Notes: generated by a model from the letters alone, not told the origin. DNA of 32,494 bases from Deltaproteobacteria bacterium (GCA_024279255.1 JAJRRT010000004.1:1-32494), one strand, 5' to 3'; shown: positions 15,706-24,402, numbered from the stretch's first letter. A program made the numbers and translations.

Positions 15706-16059
15706 ATGGATCCAGAAGAAGTTGAACAAGCCCGCCAGCGACTGGTACAGATGCGTGAAGAATTGCTTGATGATGCCGAACGGGCTTATGCTGATTCGCA
15801 GACACTTGGTAAGGATGGTGTGCCCGATATTGGTGACATGTCGTCTAACAGTTACAATCAAGAAGTCTTGATGAGCCTCAGTAACGCTCAACGGCGTGCG
15901 GCAGCTGATATCGATGCCGCACTTGAGCGGATCGATGGTGGAGTCTACGGTCTCTGTGCTCGCTGCGAGGAAGAAATTCCGGCGCGTCGCATGGAAGTTC
16001 GTCCTTTTTCACGTTTCTGTGTAGAATGTAAATCAGAAGTTGAGAAGTACGGCGAGTAA
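15706..16059 (+). CDS. DksA/TraR-family zinc-finger protein
   Basis: 117 residues, shorter than E. coli DksA (151). The C4 zinc finger C84-x2-C87-x17-C105-x2-C108 has exactly the DksA spacing. Upstream is a helical pair (about 4-60) that could insert into the RNA polymerase secondary channel. The region that would be the coiled-coil tip, DSQTLGKDGVPDIGDMSS, holds acidic residues; whether it has the DksA-type Asp-x-x-Asp-Ala tip is not clear, so it could be a DksA-like regulator rather than DksA itself. GGGAGGG precedes the ATG. Its place among ribosome-maturation genes fits a growth-rate control role. Confidence 0.88.
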   Translation: MDPEEVEQARQRLVQMREELLDDAERAYADSQTLGKDGVPDIGDMSSNSYNQEVLMSLSNAQRRAAADIDAALERIDGGVYGLCARCEEEIPARRMEVRPFSRFCVECKSEVEKYGE

Positions 16060-16061
16060 CC

Positions 16062-16092
16062 AAGGCTTTATCGATGGCTGATAACGAGCCTT
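16062..16092 (+). terminator. Possible weak terminator after the DksA-like gene
   Basis: AAGGCT (16062-16067) pairs with AGCCTT (16087-16092), and TTATC/GATAA extends the stem across a two-base bulge. The short T-run comes about ten bases later, so termination would be inefficient. Confidence 0.3.
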
Positions 16093-16180
16093 TATAAATG
16101 TAATTTTTGCCTGTTCAAGGACTATTCAATTGCAACAGGTCATCCGCCTGCCCGGATAGGGTAGGCTCGGGGAGAAGGCC

Positions 16181-17548
16181 ATGATCGTTATTGCCCTGTT
16201 CATGTTCATTTTTGTCCTCTTTGCCCTCTTTTTCCTCTATTTCTGGGGGATTAATCCGGGGGATATGACGGTCTTTTTAGCTGCCGACCAAAGTTTTACG
16301 TTCCCAACTCCGATATTCCTGATTGCGGCGGTACTGTTCGGCCTGCTGCTAGGGAATGGCGTACATATTCTTAGTCTCCTTGGCCGTTCAGCTTCAAGTT
16401 GGCGTGGTTCGCGCCGCATGAAAAGAAGTGAAGAAACCCTCAGTATTTATCGTAAGGGTGTCGGTCGTCTCCTCTCTGGTGATCTTAAAAAAGCTCATAC
16501 CCTGCTGCAAAAAGCATTGGATCGAGACCGCAAACGGGTTGATATCCATTTGGCTTTGGCCAATGTCGCTGAGCAGGAAGGGAGTAGTCAGCAGGCGATA
16601 GACCTCCTTCTTAAAGCGGGCGATCTTGAGCCTAAGAGTATTGAAGTTCTTTTTAAACTTGCGGCGGTTTATCGTGCAGCCGGTCGGCTTGATGACGCAA
16701 TAGAAACCTATCGCAGTTTAATCTCTATCGATGGCGAAAACCGCAAAGCTCTTAGAGCTTTACGTGATATGCAAATCGAACGGCAGGAATGGGATGATGC
16801 ACTGTCGCTGCAAAAGAGAATTATCAAGGCCGCTTCAGGCGGAAGCAAGGTAACAGCAGAAAAAGAATTGTTGCTTGAGCTTCGCTATGAAATAGCACTT
16901 GCTGAATTCAATAAAGGTGCGATAGATCAAGCAATCTCCTCGTTTGAGGAATTAAGTCGTGAAGAGAAAGTTGCGACTCCGGCACGTGTCTCCCTGGGTG
17001 ATGCTTATCTGCAAAAAGGGGATATTGGAAAATCTGCCGAAGTTTTTCAGGCTGGGTACATTGCGAAAAAGCGCAGTATATTTTTGGCACGCCTTGAAGA
17101 CTGCTATATGCAAGCAGAAGATCCCTCCGGTCTACTCAGTTTTTATCGCAAGCAGTTGCTGGAAAATGGGGATGATCTGCTGCTGCGCCTCTATTTTGGA
17201 CGCTTTTGTTTGCGGATTGAGATGGTTGACGAAGCGATTGAGCAACTGCACGCCGTTGAGAGTTCAGGTGTCGATTTTCCACAATTACACCTGCTGTTAG
17301 CAGAAGCGAACCGTCGCCGCAAACAGATCGATGAGGCTCTCAAGGAATATCGTCTTGCCCTTAAGATCGATAATCACCTGAGTCTCGGCTTTGTGTGTGA
17401 AAAATGTGCTACTGCTAGCAGCACTTGGAAAAGCCGCTGTGGTAACTGTGGTGCTTTTGATAGCCTGGTCCTCCCTGAGCGTCAGCAGATTCAGCAGGGG
17501 CGGCCACAGCTACAAAAAGCCATTCCTCATGGGCTGCGAGAGGCTTGA
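16181..17548 (+). CDS. LapA/LapB-like membrane TPR protein with rubredoxin-type metal ribbon
   Basis: 455 residues. Two membrane segments (about 1-22 and 44-66) recall LapA (DUF1049). Tetratricopeptide repeats cover about 85-400. The C-terminus has C406-x2-C409-x10-C420-x2-C423, a rubredoxin-like metal ribbon as in LapB (YciM). In E. coli LapB regulates LpxC turnover and so lipopolysaccharide amount, working with LapA at the inner membrane. Here both parts appear to be in one chain. GGAGAAGG sits before the ATG, and the stop lies beside the gpmI start. Function in LPS control is inferred from domain order only. Confidence 0.8.
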   Translation: MIVIALFMFIFVLFALFFLYFWGINPGDMTVFLAADQSFTFPTPIFLIAAVLFGLLLGNGVHILSLLGRSASSWRGSRRMKRSEETLSIYRKGVGRLLSGDLKKAHTLLQKALDRDRKRVDIHLALANVAEQEGSSQQAIDLLLKAGDLEPKSIEVLFKLAAVYRAAGRLDDAIETYRSLISIDGENRKALRALRDMQIERQEWDDALSLQKRIIKAASGGSKVTAEKELLLELRYEIALAEFNKGAIDQAISSFEELSREEKVATPARVSLGDAYLQKGDIGKSAEVFQAGYIAKKRSIFLARLEDCYMQAEDPSGLLSFYRKQLLENGDDLLLRLYFGRFCLRIEMVDEAIEQLHAVESSGVDFPQLHLLLAEANRRRKQIDEALKEYRLALKIDNHLSLGFVCEKCATASSTWKSRCGNCGAFDSLVLPERQQIQQGRPQLQKAIPHGLREA

Positions 17549-17550
17549 CT

Positions 17551-19074
17551 TTGCCGACAAAGCCTGTAGTCATGATGATACTCGACGGCTGGGGGATCAA
17601 CGACAGTTGCGACGCCAACGCCGCCTGTCTTGCCGAGACTCCTCACCTTGATCGTTTACAGAGTGACTATCCGACAGGTCGGCTTGGGACCTCAGGGTTG
17701 GAGGTCGGACTTCCTGCTGGCCAGATGGGAAACTCAGAAGTTGGTCATCTCAATATTGGTGCCGGACGTGTCGTTTATCAAGATCTGACCCGCATCAGCC
17801 GTGCTATTGACGACGGTTCATTTTCCGATAATCCGCGGCTGGTTCAACTCTGCCGCCGTTTAGCTGTTTCAGGTGGCGCCCTTCATTTACTTGGGTTGCT
17901 CTCTGACGGTGGCGTCCATTCTCATAACAGTCATCTTTATGCTCTTTTGCGACTGGCTCGCCAGATCGGGGTGAGTGACGTTTGTATTCATGTCATCCTT
18001 GATGGTCGGGATACGCCACCGCGCAGTGGTGCCGGTTATCTAGCCGAACTCGAAAAAGAGATTGCGACTGTTGGTGTTGGACGTATTGCAACCCTGACGG
18101 GGCGCTACTGGACCATGGATCGTGACCAACGCTGGGAGCGGGTTGAGCGTGGCTATCAGTTGATGACAAACAACGTAGGACAAATGGCTTCAACCTCTGC
18201 CGAGGCGATTGCTGCTGCCTATGCAGCAGATCAATCCGATGAATTTGTCACGCCCTGGGTGATTGATGGTGGCGGCGAGATTGAAGACGGCGATGGCGTG
18301 ATCTTTTTCAACTTTCGTGCGGACCGTGCACGTGAGATAACCCGTGCCTTCAACGATAATGACTTCAATGGTTTCTCACGCAGCAAGAAACTCTCTCTTG
18401 AGGGCTTTGTTTGTTTGACCGAGTATGATGAAACCTTTGAACTGCCAGTCGCTTTTACCTCTAACCCTCTGGAAAAAATTCTCGGAGAAGTGGTTTCTGC
18501 CGCAGGATTAAAGCAGCTGAGAATCGCCGAGACCGAAAAATATGCCCATGTGACGTTCTTTTTTAACGGCGGAGTTGAACAGCCCTTTAATGGTGAAGAA
18601 CGGGTATTGATACCATCTCCCAAAGAGGTCGCTACTTACGATCTGAAACCTCAAATGAGTGCTGCGGAACTGACCTCAGAACTGTTGGCTCGGGTCACTT
18701 CAGCCAATTATGATCTAATTATCGTTAACTACGCTAACTGCGATATGGTTGGGCATACTGGTGATCTGGGAGCCGCTATTAAAGCGGTAGAGACTGTTGA
18801 CGATTGCGTCGGGCAGGTTGTTGAACGGGTTCTGGCTGTGGGAGGTTCTCTTTTGATCAGTGCCGACCATGGCAACTGTGAGCAGATGCGGGACTCAAAC
18901 GGCGGCCCACACACCGCTCACACCAGCCACCCTGTTCCTTTGATATTCGTTGACCAAGATAAAAAGCGCCGCCTTGCAGATGGTATCCTGGCAGATCTTG
19001 CTCCGACTTTGCTCGACTTGCTTGAACTTCCAGTGCCGCTGCAGATGACAGGCTCCAGCCTGCTCTCGCGTTAG
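17551..19074 (+). CDS. gpmI: 2,3-bisphosphoglycerate-independent phosphoglycerate mutase
   Basis: Interconverts 3- and 2-phosphoglycerate in glycolysis and gluconeogenesis with two Mn ions. Motifs run in order: [10 protein letters not shown], the phosphoserine loop [47 protein letters not shown] and [10 protein letters not shown]. The TTG at 17551 is chosen because GAGAGG (17538-17543) lies seven bases ahead and because it numbers the nucleophile as S62, matching the well-studied Bacillus enzyme. A TTG at 17545 overlaps the preceding stop and is less likely. The protein would have 507 residues, normal for the family. Confidence 0.96.
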   Translation: MPTKPVVMMILDGWGINDSCDANAACLAETPHLDRLQSDYPTGRLGTSGLEVGLPAGQMGNSEVGHLNIGAGRVVYQDLTRISRAIDDGSFSDNPRLVQLCRRLAVSGGALHLLGLLSDGGVHSHNSHLYALLRLARQIGVSDVCIHVILDGRDTPPRSGAGYLAELEKEIATVGVGRIATLTGRYWTMDRDQRWERVERGYQLMTNNVGQMASTSAEAIAAAYAADQSDEFVTPWVIDGGGEIEDGDGVIFFNFRADRAREITRAFNDNDFNGFSRSKKLSLEGFVCLTEYDETFELPVAFTSNPLEKILGEVVSAAGLKQLRIAETEKYAHVTFFFNGGVEQPFNGEERVLIPSPKEVATYDLKPQMSAAELTSELLARVTSANYDLIIVNYANCDMVGHTGDLGAAIKAVETVDDCVGQVVERVLAVGGSLLISADHGNCEQMRDSNGGPHTAHTSHPVPLIFVDQDKKRRLADGILADLAPTLLDLLELPVPLQMTGSSLLSR

Positions 19075-19082
19075 GACTCCGA

Positions 19083-19832
19083 ATGTCGGGAGGGGGGATG
19101 AATTGGATCGGGCAGCAAATAGGTGGTTTGGTCGATTTTCTCTTTCCGGCCGCTTGTCCTGTCTGCCTGGGTGCATTAACTTCGGCAGCACCCGCTTCAT
19201 CATTTTGTACTCTCTGTACCTCTACCATGACCCCCTTGCCCTCCGGGCGCTGTAGCCGATGTGCTCTGCCATTTATTGCGTCCTCAGGCAGCAGTCATTA
19301 TTGTGCTGATTGTAGTCGAGAACTACCGGCTTTCTCAGCTGTCTATGCGGCCGGTCTGTACTCCGGTGCTATGAAGCAGGCTTTGCAGCGTTTTAAGTAC
19401 GCTGGTGCTGTTGATCTAGATCAGCCCCTGGCTGAATTACTATATGCGCAAGTTTCACCAGACATCGATGAACATGTGGTCGTACCGGTCCCTTTACATT
19501 TGTCCCGTCTGCGCCAACGTGGTTTCAATCAGTCATTATTGCTAGCTAGAGCACTGGCGCATATATTGCATTTTTCATTAGAGCAAGCAATTTTAAAGCG
19601 AACTGTTGATTCACACAGCCAGCAGGGACTGGATGCCCGCCAGCGCGCGAAGAACCTGAACAATGCTTTTGTTGCCACGCGCAGGTTGGATGGGTGTAAG
19701 ATTTTGCTTGTTGACGACGTTATGACTACCGGCGCAACTGTGTCTGCCTGTACTCAGGCTCTAAGAGATGCCGGTGCAATGAACGTCAATATCGCGGTCA
19801 TTGCTCGAGCACCACGGCATGGGAATGGATGA
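19083..19832 (+). CDS. comF: ComF-family phosphoribosyltransferase-like protein
   Basis: 249 residues. The N-terminal four-cysteine zinc modules (CPVC...CTLC, then CSRC...CADC) are followed by a type I phosphoribosyltransferase fold whose signature is ILLVDDVMTTGATV near the C-terminus. ComF takes part in DNA uptake in competent bacteria; the catalytic reaction is unknown. AGGA six bases before the ATG overlaps the gpmI stop; a second in-frame ATG at 19098 follows GGGAGG and is an alternative start. Confidence 0.92.
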   Translation: MSGGGMNWIGQQIGGLVDFLFPAACPVCLGALTSAAPASSFCTLCTSTMTPLPSGRCSRCALPFIASSGSSHYCADCSRELPAFSAVYAAGLYSGAMKQALQRFKYAGAVDLDQPLAELLYAQVSPDIDEHVVVPVPLHLSRLRQRGFNQSLLLARALAHILHFSLEQAILKRTVDSHSQQGLDARQRAKNLNNAFVATRRLDGCKILLVDDVMTTGATVSACTQALRDAGAMNVNIAVIARAPRHGNG

Positions 19833-19853
19833 TTTTTTGACGAGGGAGAGCAG

Positions 19854-21317
19854 ATGGACAGTCAATTAGATCGCTTTTTTAAGGCCTATCCTCTTGAAAA
19901 ACTGATGCAGACGATCCCTACAGGTCTCTTCATGGTCAATATTGACATGGAAATCGTCTACTGGAACGATGAAGCTGAAAGAATTACCGGTTATCCAGCC
20001 ACTGAAGCCGTTGGTAGGCACTGCTCTTTTCTGGAGGGTACCCCCTGTGATAAACACTGCGGTTTATTTGGGGTCAACGTCCCTAAGCCGATCACTGGGA
20101 TTGGTTGCTCGGTTCTTCACCGTGATGGTCACCGGGTTGAATTGACCAAGAATATTGATCTCCTCTATGACACCGAGGGCGAAATGATCGGCGGCATCGA
20201 AGCCTTCGTTGACATCACCCGCCTGAAAGAGTTGCAGCAGAACCTTAAGGAAGAGGTTGAAGAACGGACGGTAGAACTTGAACATGAACAACGGAATTTA
20301 AGCGCGGTCCTCGATGGTATGACCGACTTGGCCTATATCTGCACCGAGGATTTTGAGCTTATCTTCATGAATCGTGCAATGCAGGAACTTTATGGAGAGC
20401 TCAATAATCGCAAGTGCTATGAAGTGATGCACGGCTTGCCGCGTGTTTGTGATGACTGCCCATTACCGCAAATCAAAAAGGGGGAGAATGTCAGTCAGGA
20501 GAGACAACTACCAATTTCCGGACGTACTTATGAGATTATCCACTCCCCTTTATTTCAAGCCGATGGTCGTGTCCGAAAGTTGGGTGTTTGTCGGGATATC
20601 ACCGAACGCTTACGTTATGAAGCTGAATTGAAACAGGCAAACGCCGATCTTGATGCTTTTGTCTCCACGGTCTCGCATGATCTCCGTTCGCCATTAACCC
20701 CGTTGATCGGGTTCTCTGAATTTTTACTGGAACAATATAGTTCCAAGCTTGATGAGACTGCTGTTAGTTGCTTGCAGGAGATTGAGACAACCGGACGTAG
20801 GATGCAGGCCCTGCTCGAAGATCTTTTAACTCTGGCGCGCGTTGGAGAGGTTGCTCGACCAACTAAGCCGGTGTCGGTGAATCGCGTGCTTGATGAGGTG
20901 CGACAAGAATTGGCTGTCCAGATATTGCGAAAAAAGGCACGTATTGAAGTTACTGATTTGCCGTCCTTGAGGGTTCCAGAGAGTTTGTTGCTCGACTTGC
21001 TTCGCAACCTTCTGCGCAATGCCTTGGCATATGCTGTTGATACAAATCCCTTAATAGAAGTCTGCGGTGAAAGGTTGCATGGTCGTGTACAATTACGAGT
21101 CATCGACCATGGACCCGGTGTACAGCAAGACGAAAAGGATCAGATTTTTGAGCCTTTTCAACGAGGGAGAGATGTCAAACATGTCGCTGGTACCGGAATT
21201 GGCTTGGCGACCGTACGTAAGATCGTAAGGCTTTATGCTGGGAAAGTCCGGGTTACTGAAACTCGGGGTGGTGGTGCCACCTTCATTATTGATTTTTTCG
21301 GTGAGTCGGACGTGTAG
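19854..21317 (+). CDS. Soluble PAS-PAS sensor histidine kinase
   Basis: 487 residues with no membrane segment, so it senses a cytoplasmic signal. PAS domain 1 covers about 15-125, with a Cys-rich loop CSFLEGTPCDKHC. A coiled coil at 125-155 leads to PAS domain 2 (about 150-260), with RVCDDCPL. The phosphoacceptor is H275 in FVSTVSHDLRSPL, followed by the HATPase domain: N box LLRNLLRNALAYA, G1 DHGPGV, F box IFEPFQR and G2 GTGIGLATV. No response regulator is adjacent, so its partner lies elsewhere. The cysteines in both PAS domains could bind a metal, haem or Fe-S centre (inference). A GGGAGAG site precedes the ATG. Confidence 0.92.
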   Translation: MDSQLDRFFKAYPLEKLMQTIPTGLFMVNIDMEIVYWNDEAERITGYPATEAVGRHCSFLEGTPCDKHCGLFGVNVPKPITGIGCSVLHRDGHRVELTKNIDLLYDTEGEMIGGIEAFVDITRLKELQQNLKEEVEERTVELEHEQRNLSAVLDGMTDLAYICTEDFELIFMNRAMQELYGELNNRKCYEVMHGLPRVCDDCPLPQIKKGENVSQERQLPISGRTYEIIHSPLFQADGRVRKLGVCRDITERLRYEAELKQANADLDAFVSTVSHDLRSPLTPLIGFSEFLLEQYSSKLDETAVSCLQEIETTGRRMQALLEDLLTLARVGEVARPTKPVSVNRVLDEVRQELAVQILRKKARIEVTDLPSLRVPESLLLDLLRNLLRNALAYAVDTNPLIEVCGERLHGRVQLRVIDHGPGVQQDEKDQIFEPFQRGRDVKHVAGTGIGLATVRKIVRLYAGKVRVTETRGGGATFIIDFFGESDV

Positions 21318-21472
21318 CTATTCTTTTCGTTGTATGGCACATGCTGGGGGTCGGTTGATTGCTGTTTATGAATTTAGAGGTAAGAGATTGACAATACCTT
21401 CAGTTGAGAGAGAATTGCTTGGGAAGATCGTTGTTTATCTGGATCTGAACTGTTTTGCCTAAGGAGATAAAG

Positions 21473-22123
21473 ATGAAAAGCATAAGCTTGGGATTGATGA
21501 TTATTGTCACATTCTTCCTTTTCGCAGGAACCGCAATGGCCCACCGTAGCTGTGGTGAGATGATGTGCGGCCACGGTGACGACTCAGATCAAATGATCGT
21601 TGTTTCTGATGAATACAGCGCAGAGCTGGACTCGATCAAGGTTAAAATAAACGACAAGTATGATGAAATTCGTAAGGCGCGAAGTAACGATGAGACGACT
21701 TTGGGGCAATTGAAAAAACTTCGTGCTGAGATGAATGAAATCAGGAGAGACTATCAATCTCTAACCGGAGATGTAGGTGATAACCATCGTTGTGGCATGA
21801 TGCACGAGGGAATGCGTAAGGGGATGATGAGCGAAGGAATGCACGAGGGGATGATGAACGAAGGAATGCACGAGGGGATGATGAACGAAGGAATGCACGA
21901 GGGGATGATGAACGAAGGAATGCACGAGGGGATGATGGGCGAAGGAGTGCACAAGGGTATGATGGGCGAAGGCATGCACAAGGGTATGATGGGCGAAGGC
22001 ATGCACAAGGGTATGATGGGCGAAGGCATGCACAAGGGCATGATGGGTGAAGAAATGCACGAAGGTATGATGAGCGATGAAGATCTGTTCAGTGATGAGA
22101 AGGATGCCGACAAAAAAGACTGA
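21473..22123 (+). CDS. Secreted Met/His-rich protein with ten 9-residue repeats
   Basis: 216 residues. The signal peptide is clear (KS, then GLMIIVTFFLFAGTAMA with cleavage near AMA-H). The mature N-terminus HRSCGEMMCGHGDD is rich in Cys, Met and His. A helical stretch (about 45-95, YSAELDSIKVKINDKYDEIRK) resembles the Spy/CpxP/ZraP type of periplasmic chaperone. Ten copies of a unit of the form EGMHEGMMN (residues 112-201) follow, then an acidic tail. The regular Met and His clusters suggest periplasmic copper, silver or other metal binding. The ATG at 21473 is fixed by AAGGAG (21461-21466). No close named family is recognised. Confidence 0.8.
   Translation: MKSISLGLMIIVTFFLFAGTAMAHRSCGEMMCGHGDDSDQMIVVSDEYSAELDSIKVKINDKYDEIRKARSNDETTLGQLKKLRAEMNEIRRDYQSLTGDVGDNHRCGMMHEGMRKGMMSEGMHEGMMNEGMHEGMMNEGMHEGMMNEGMHEGMMGEGVHKGMMGEGMHKGMMGEGMHKGMMGEGMHKGMMGEEMHEGMMSDEDLFSDEKDADKKD
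21806..22075 (+). repeat. 27-bp tandem repeat, ten units
   Basis: Ten contiguous 27-bp units, in frame, encode nine residues each. Units 2-4 are nearly identical (EGMHEGMMN), units 7-9 form a second nearly identical set (EGMHKGMMG), and units 1, 5, 6 and 10 are mixed. This two-block pattern suggests two separate rounds of local duplication. Confidence 0.95.
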
Positions 22124-22178
22124 GAATAAAGCTGATTTCAGTGGTTAGTCTGAAGATTTCAGTTTTTTGATTTGATAC

Positions 22179-22212
22179 AAAAAGGGTTCCGTCAATCGAC
22201 GGAACCCTTTTT
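22179..22212. terminator. Bidirectional terminator between convergent genes
   Basis: A perfect 15-bp stem, AAAAAGGGTTCCGTC (22179-22193) with GACGGAACCCTTTTT (22198-22212), and a four-base loop. A-rich and T-rich flanks on both sides let it stop transcription of the Met/His-rich gene and of the ferritin-like gene coming from the other strand. Confidence 0.92.
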
Positions 22213-22236
22213 AACTCTATTTACCTGATACTGAAA

Positions 22237-22725
22237 CTATTCGCGAACAAAGGTGTCGATATCGGTTTCGTGAACCATCCCCATCAGACGAGCATACTCG
22301 GACTCAATAATGACATAATGGTTGTGAGTCGACTTGGCGTTTGCTTCAAAGATTGCTGCAACGCTTGGGTCTTCTACTTTGGAAGCCATGTAGCGCAGGC
22401 TCTCTTCGAGTTTTTTCTCTTTATCGAGAGCTAGTTCCATCGCTTTGCGCTCGTCAAGACCACTGGCTATCGCTTTTTCGAGATCAGAAAGCCAATCAGA
22501 CTCATTTTCAGGAGGAGCATTAATGAACTCTTCAAAACTCGGCATATCGTCGCCTGTATAGCTGTCGAAGAATTGCTTGGCGTGCTCACGCTCTTCACGG
22601 GCCAGGAGTTCGAAGGTTTTGATTGCGCCTTCATCTTTCATGTGCTTGGCAGCAATTTGATAGTAATTCATGGCGTTTTTTTCGGTCTGAACCGAACGCT
22701 TCAATGCATCTTGAACATCAGACAT
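22237..22725 (-). CDS. Ferritin-like (rubrerythrin-family) diiron protein without rubredoxin domain
   Basis: 162 residues, only the four-helix part of rubrerythrin. Candidate iron ligands are E15, E45 and H48 (LAREEREHAKQF) and E103. The second ExxH expected in the last helix is not present; instead the sequence is KSTHNHY (131-137), with H134 and H136. The site may therefore be altered, or be typical of this subfamily. A role in peroxide reduction or iron handling is probable but not proven. It lies 38 bases downstream of ferritin on the same strand, with GAGGAG before its ATG, so the two are probably an operon. Confidence 0.85.
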   Translation of the reverse strand: MSDVQDALKRSVQTEKNAMNYYQIAAKHMKDEGAIKTFELLAREEREHAKQFFDSYTGDDMPSFEEFINAPPENESDWLSDLEKAIASGLDERKAMELALDKEKKLEESLRYMASKVEDPSVAAIFEANAKSTHNHYVIIESEYARLMGMVHETDIDTFVRE

Positions 22726-22763
22726 CTTTTCTCTCCTCTAGATAATAAATTGTGACAACGAGC

Positions 22764-23276
22764 TCAGGCAGCCCCAGCTGGCGGGGTGAATACGCGTTGA
22801 GCTAACTCCTGATCGAGCATTAACAGCCCGCGACCGTCGCCCTCGACCCTTTCCAGTTTTCGAATGATAAGGCTAGCAGAAGCTTCTTCCTCAACCTGTT
22901 CAGTAATGAACCACTGCAACATGATCTGCGCAGCGTGGTCATTCTCCTGCCGGGCAAGATCCATAATTTTACCAATGCGTGCAGTGACGATCTGCTCATG
23001 TGCAAGCGCCACCTGGAAGGCTTCCAGTGGAGAGGTATAATCGTTACGTGCCCCCTCGAAAGGTAGTATGGCAGCCCGACCGCCGGTTTCGCAGATATAA
23101 TTGAAAAATTTGTTGGCGTGGAAGAGTTCTTCCTGATACTGCACGTCCATCCAGTTGGCAAAACCGGGAAAGTCTTCCGCTTCGAAATAAGCCTGCATCG
23201 CCTTATATATCAGCGCTGATGAAAACTCAAACGCGATCTGATCATTGATTGCATCCTGTAGTTTTTGACCAATCAT
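22764..23276 (-). CDS. ftnA: Bacterial non-haem ferritin
   Basis: 170 residues. Ferroxidase ligands fall at E17, E50, H53, E94, Q127 and E130, exactly the numbering of E. coli FtnA, so this should oxidise and store iron as a 24-mer. It lacks the haem-binding features of bacterioferritin. It leads a two-gene unit with the ferritin-like protein. No clear ribosome-binding site lies close to the ATG, and I found no convincing Fur box upstream. Confidence 0.95.
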   Translation of the reverse strand: MIGQKLQDAINDQIAFEFSSALIYKAMQAYFEAEDFPGFANWMDVQYQEELFHANKFFNYICETGGRAAILPFEGARNDYTSPLEAFQVALAHEQIVTARIGKIMDLARQENDHAAQIMLQWFITEQVEEEASASLIIRKLERVEGDGRGLLMLDQELAQRVFTPPAGAA

Positions 23277-23361
23277 ATTAATCTAACCCTTCATTTGGCG
23301 AGTTTTTAGTGCTCTATGAATAAAATCACTAGGACTCTTTATTCTGGCCCACAAAGAGGTC

Positions 23362-23391
23362 AGTATACACCATCTATATCTGTGAGACCAA
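23362..23391 (-). promoter_or_regulatory. Possible promoter for ferritin operon
   Basis: On the minus strand TTGGTC (23391-23386), an 18-base spacer and TATACT (23367-23362) resemble a sigma70 promoter, giving a leader of about 78 nt. The -10 is good and the -35 only fair. On the plus strand TTGCCC (23412-23417) and TATTCT (23436-23441) are a weaker candidate for the divergent ysxC. Confidence 0.4.
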
Positions 23392-23483
23392 TACTTTCAC
23401 AAGAGAGGTTGTTGCCCAGAGAGTAGGAAATCGGCTATTCTGCGCATGTCCAGATTTTGCCGATTGCTTTCCTCGGAGTTCCT

Positions 23484-24077
23484 GTGAAAATCGTCTCTAC
23501 TGAATTCGTAAAAAGTGCCACACGACCTGTCAATTATCCTGAAAGTGATCTCCCTGAGATTGCCTTTGCCGGGCGCAGTAATGTCGGCAAGAGCTCGCTG
23601 ATCAATGTGTTGGTCAATCGGCGGAACCTGGTGCGGACATCATCAACACCTGGGCGGACGCAGTTGATTAATTTTTTTGATGTTAATTCAACCTTCAGCC
23701 TTGTCGATCTCCCTGGCTACGGCTTTGCCAAGGTCCCGCTGGCCGTTAAAAAGCAGTGGGGACCGATGATGCGTACCTATCTGGAAACACGCGACAACCT
23801 GCGTGCTGTGGTCTTTATCTTTGACATTCGGCGAGTGCCGCGTGAAGAGGATATCCAGATGCTCGACTGGCTCGAGGAATTTTCTGTTCCGACCATCCCG
23901 GTGGTGACCAAAATCGACAAGTTAGCGCGTGGTCAACGCGATCGACATCTCCAGCAGATTGCCGAAGTGTCTGGATTGCCGAAGGATGCTTTCACTCTTT
24001 TTTCGGCTCATTCTCGAGAAGGAACCGAGACGGTTTGGGAGCTGATTGAGGCCGCCCTTGAAGCTGAGGAGGCTTGA
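23484..24077 (+). CDS. ysxC: Ribosome biogenesis GTP-binding protein EngB/YsxC
   Basis: 197 residues. A TrmE-Era-EngA-type GTPase needed for 50S assembly. G1 is [11 protein letters not shown], the Thr switch is [16 protein letters not shown]3 is [10 protein letters not shown] and G4 is TKIDK. The GTG at 23484 is chosen because GGAG (23475-23478) sits five bases ahead and because [15 protein letters not shown] matches the usual N-terminus; the frame is open upstream to a TTG at 23457. It is divergent from the ferritin operon. Confidence 0.95.
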   Translation: MKIVSTEFVKSATRPVNYPESDLPEIAFAGRSNVGKSSLINVLVNRRNLVRTSSTPGRTQLINFFDVNSTFSLVDLPGYGFAKVPLAVKKQWGPMMRTYLETRDNLRAVVFIFDIRRVPREEDIQMLDWLEEFSVPTIPVVTKIDKLARGQRDRHLQQIAEVSGLPKDAFTLFSAHSREGTETVWELIEAALEAEEA

Positions 24078-24136
24078 ACTGATTGCTTTTTAAAGGATGC
24101 TCTGCTAGAAACTGAAAGCAAATAGAAAATAAGATT

Positions 24137-24312
24137 TTGGTGCCTGTCATTGCTGGTTGATGACGGGAGAATAGGGAAGAGGGTGAAAAGCCCTCGCTGC
24201 CCCGCAACTGTAAGTGGTGATGAACACCGGCAGACCACTGCTCTGTTAGAATAGAGCGGGAAGGGCCGATCAGTAAGCTGACCCACGAGCCAGGAGACCT
24301 GCCCAGATCTGT
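24137..24312 (+). ncRNA. Cobalamin riboswitch
   Basis: The conserved elements appear in order: GGGAAGAGGGTGAA, the core GCTGCCCCGCAACTGTAAG, GACCACTG, and the B12 box AGCCAGGAGACCTGCC (24288-24303). It should bind adenosylcobalamin or a related cobamide and shut off the cob operon downstream. A terminator (24368-24388) forms the expression platform. No TPP-type THI box was found anywhere in the operon. Confidence 0.93.
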
Positions 24313-24367
24313 TTCACTGCCCCTTTCGCGGGAGAGGGCCGGAGTCTTGTGTGATGTGACCCTGGTG

Positions 24368-24388
24368 CCCTGCGGCAGCGGGGTTTTT
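24368..24388 (+). terminator. Riboswitch-controlled terminator before cobO
   Basis: CCCTGC (24368-24373), loop GGCA, GCGGGG (24378-24383) and five T (24384-24388), ending 14 bases before the cobO ATG. The stem has one G-U pair. Upstream G-rich sequence (about 24330-24345) could pair with the left arm as an antiterminator (inference). Confidence 0.65.
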
Positions 24389-24402
24389 ACGTTGAGGATA
24401 AT

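Noticed and set aside
21336..21352. Sigma54-like TGGCAC upstream of the Met/His-rich gene
   Set aside because: The -12 GC element is absent at the required spacing.
21806..22075. CRISPR-like array
   Set aside because: The repeats are directly joined without spacers and are in frame within a coding gene.
21754..22113. Minus-strand frames with regular repeats
   Set aside because: They are the mirror of the 27-bp tandem repeat in the Met/His-rich gene, which has the signal peptide and ribosome-binding site.
23277..23456. Fur box upstream of ferritin
   Set aside because: No sequence close to the GATAAT inverted-repeat consensus was found.
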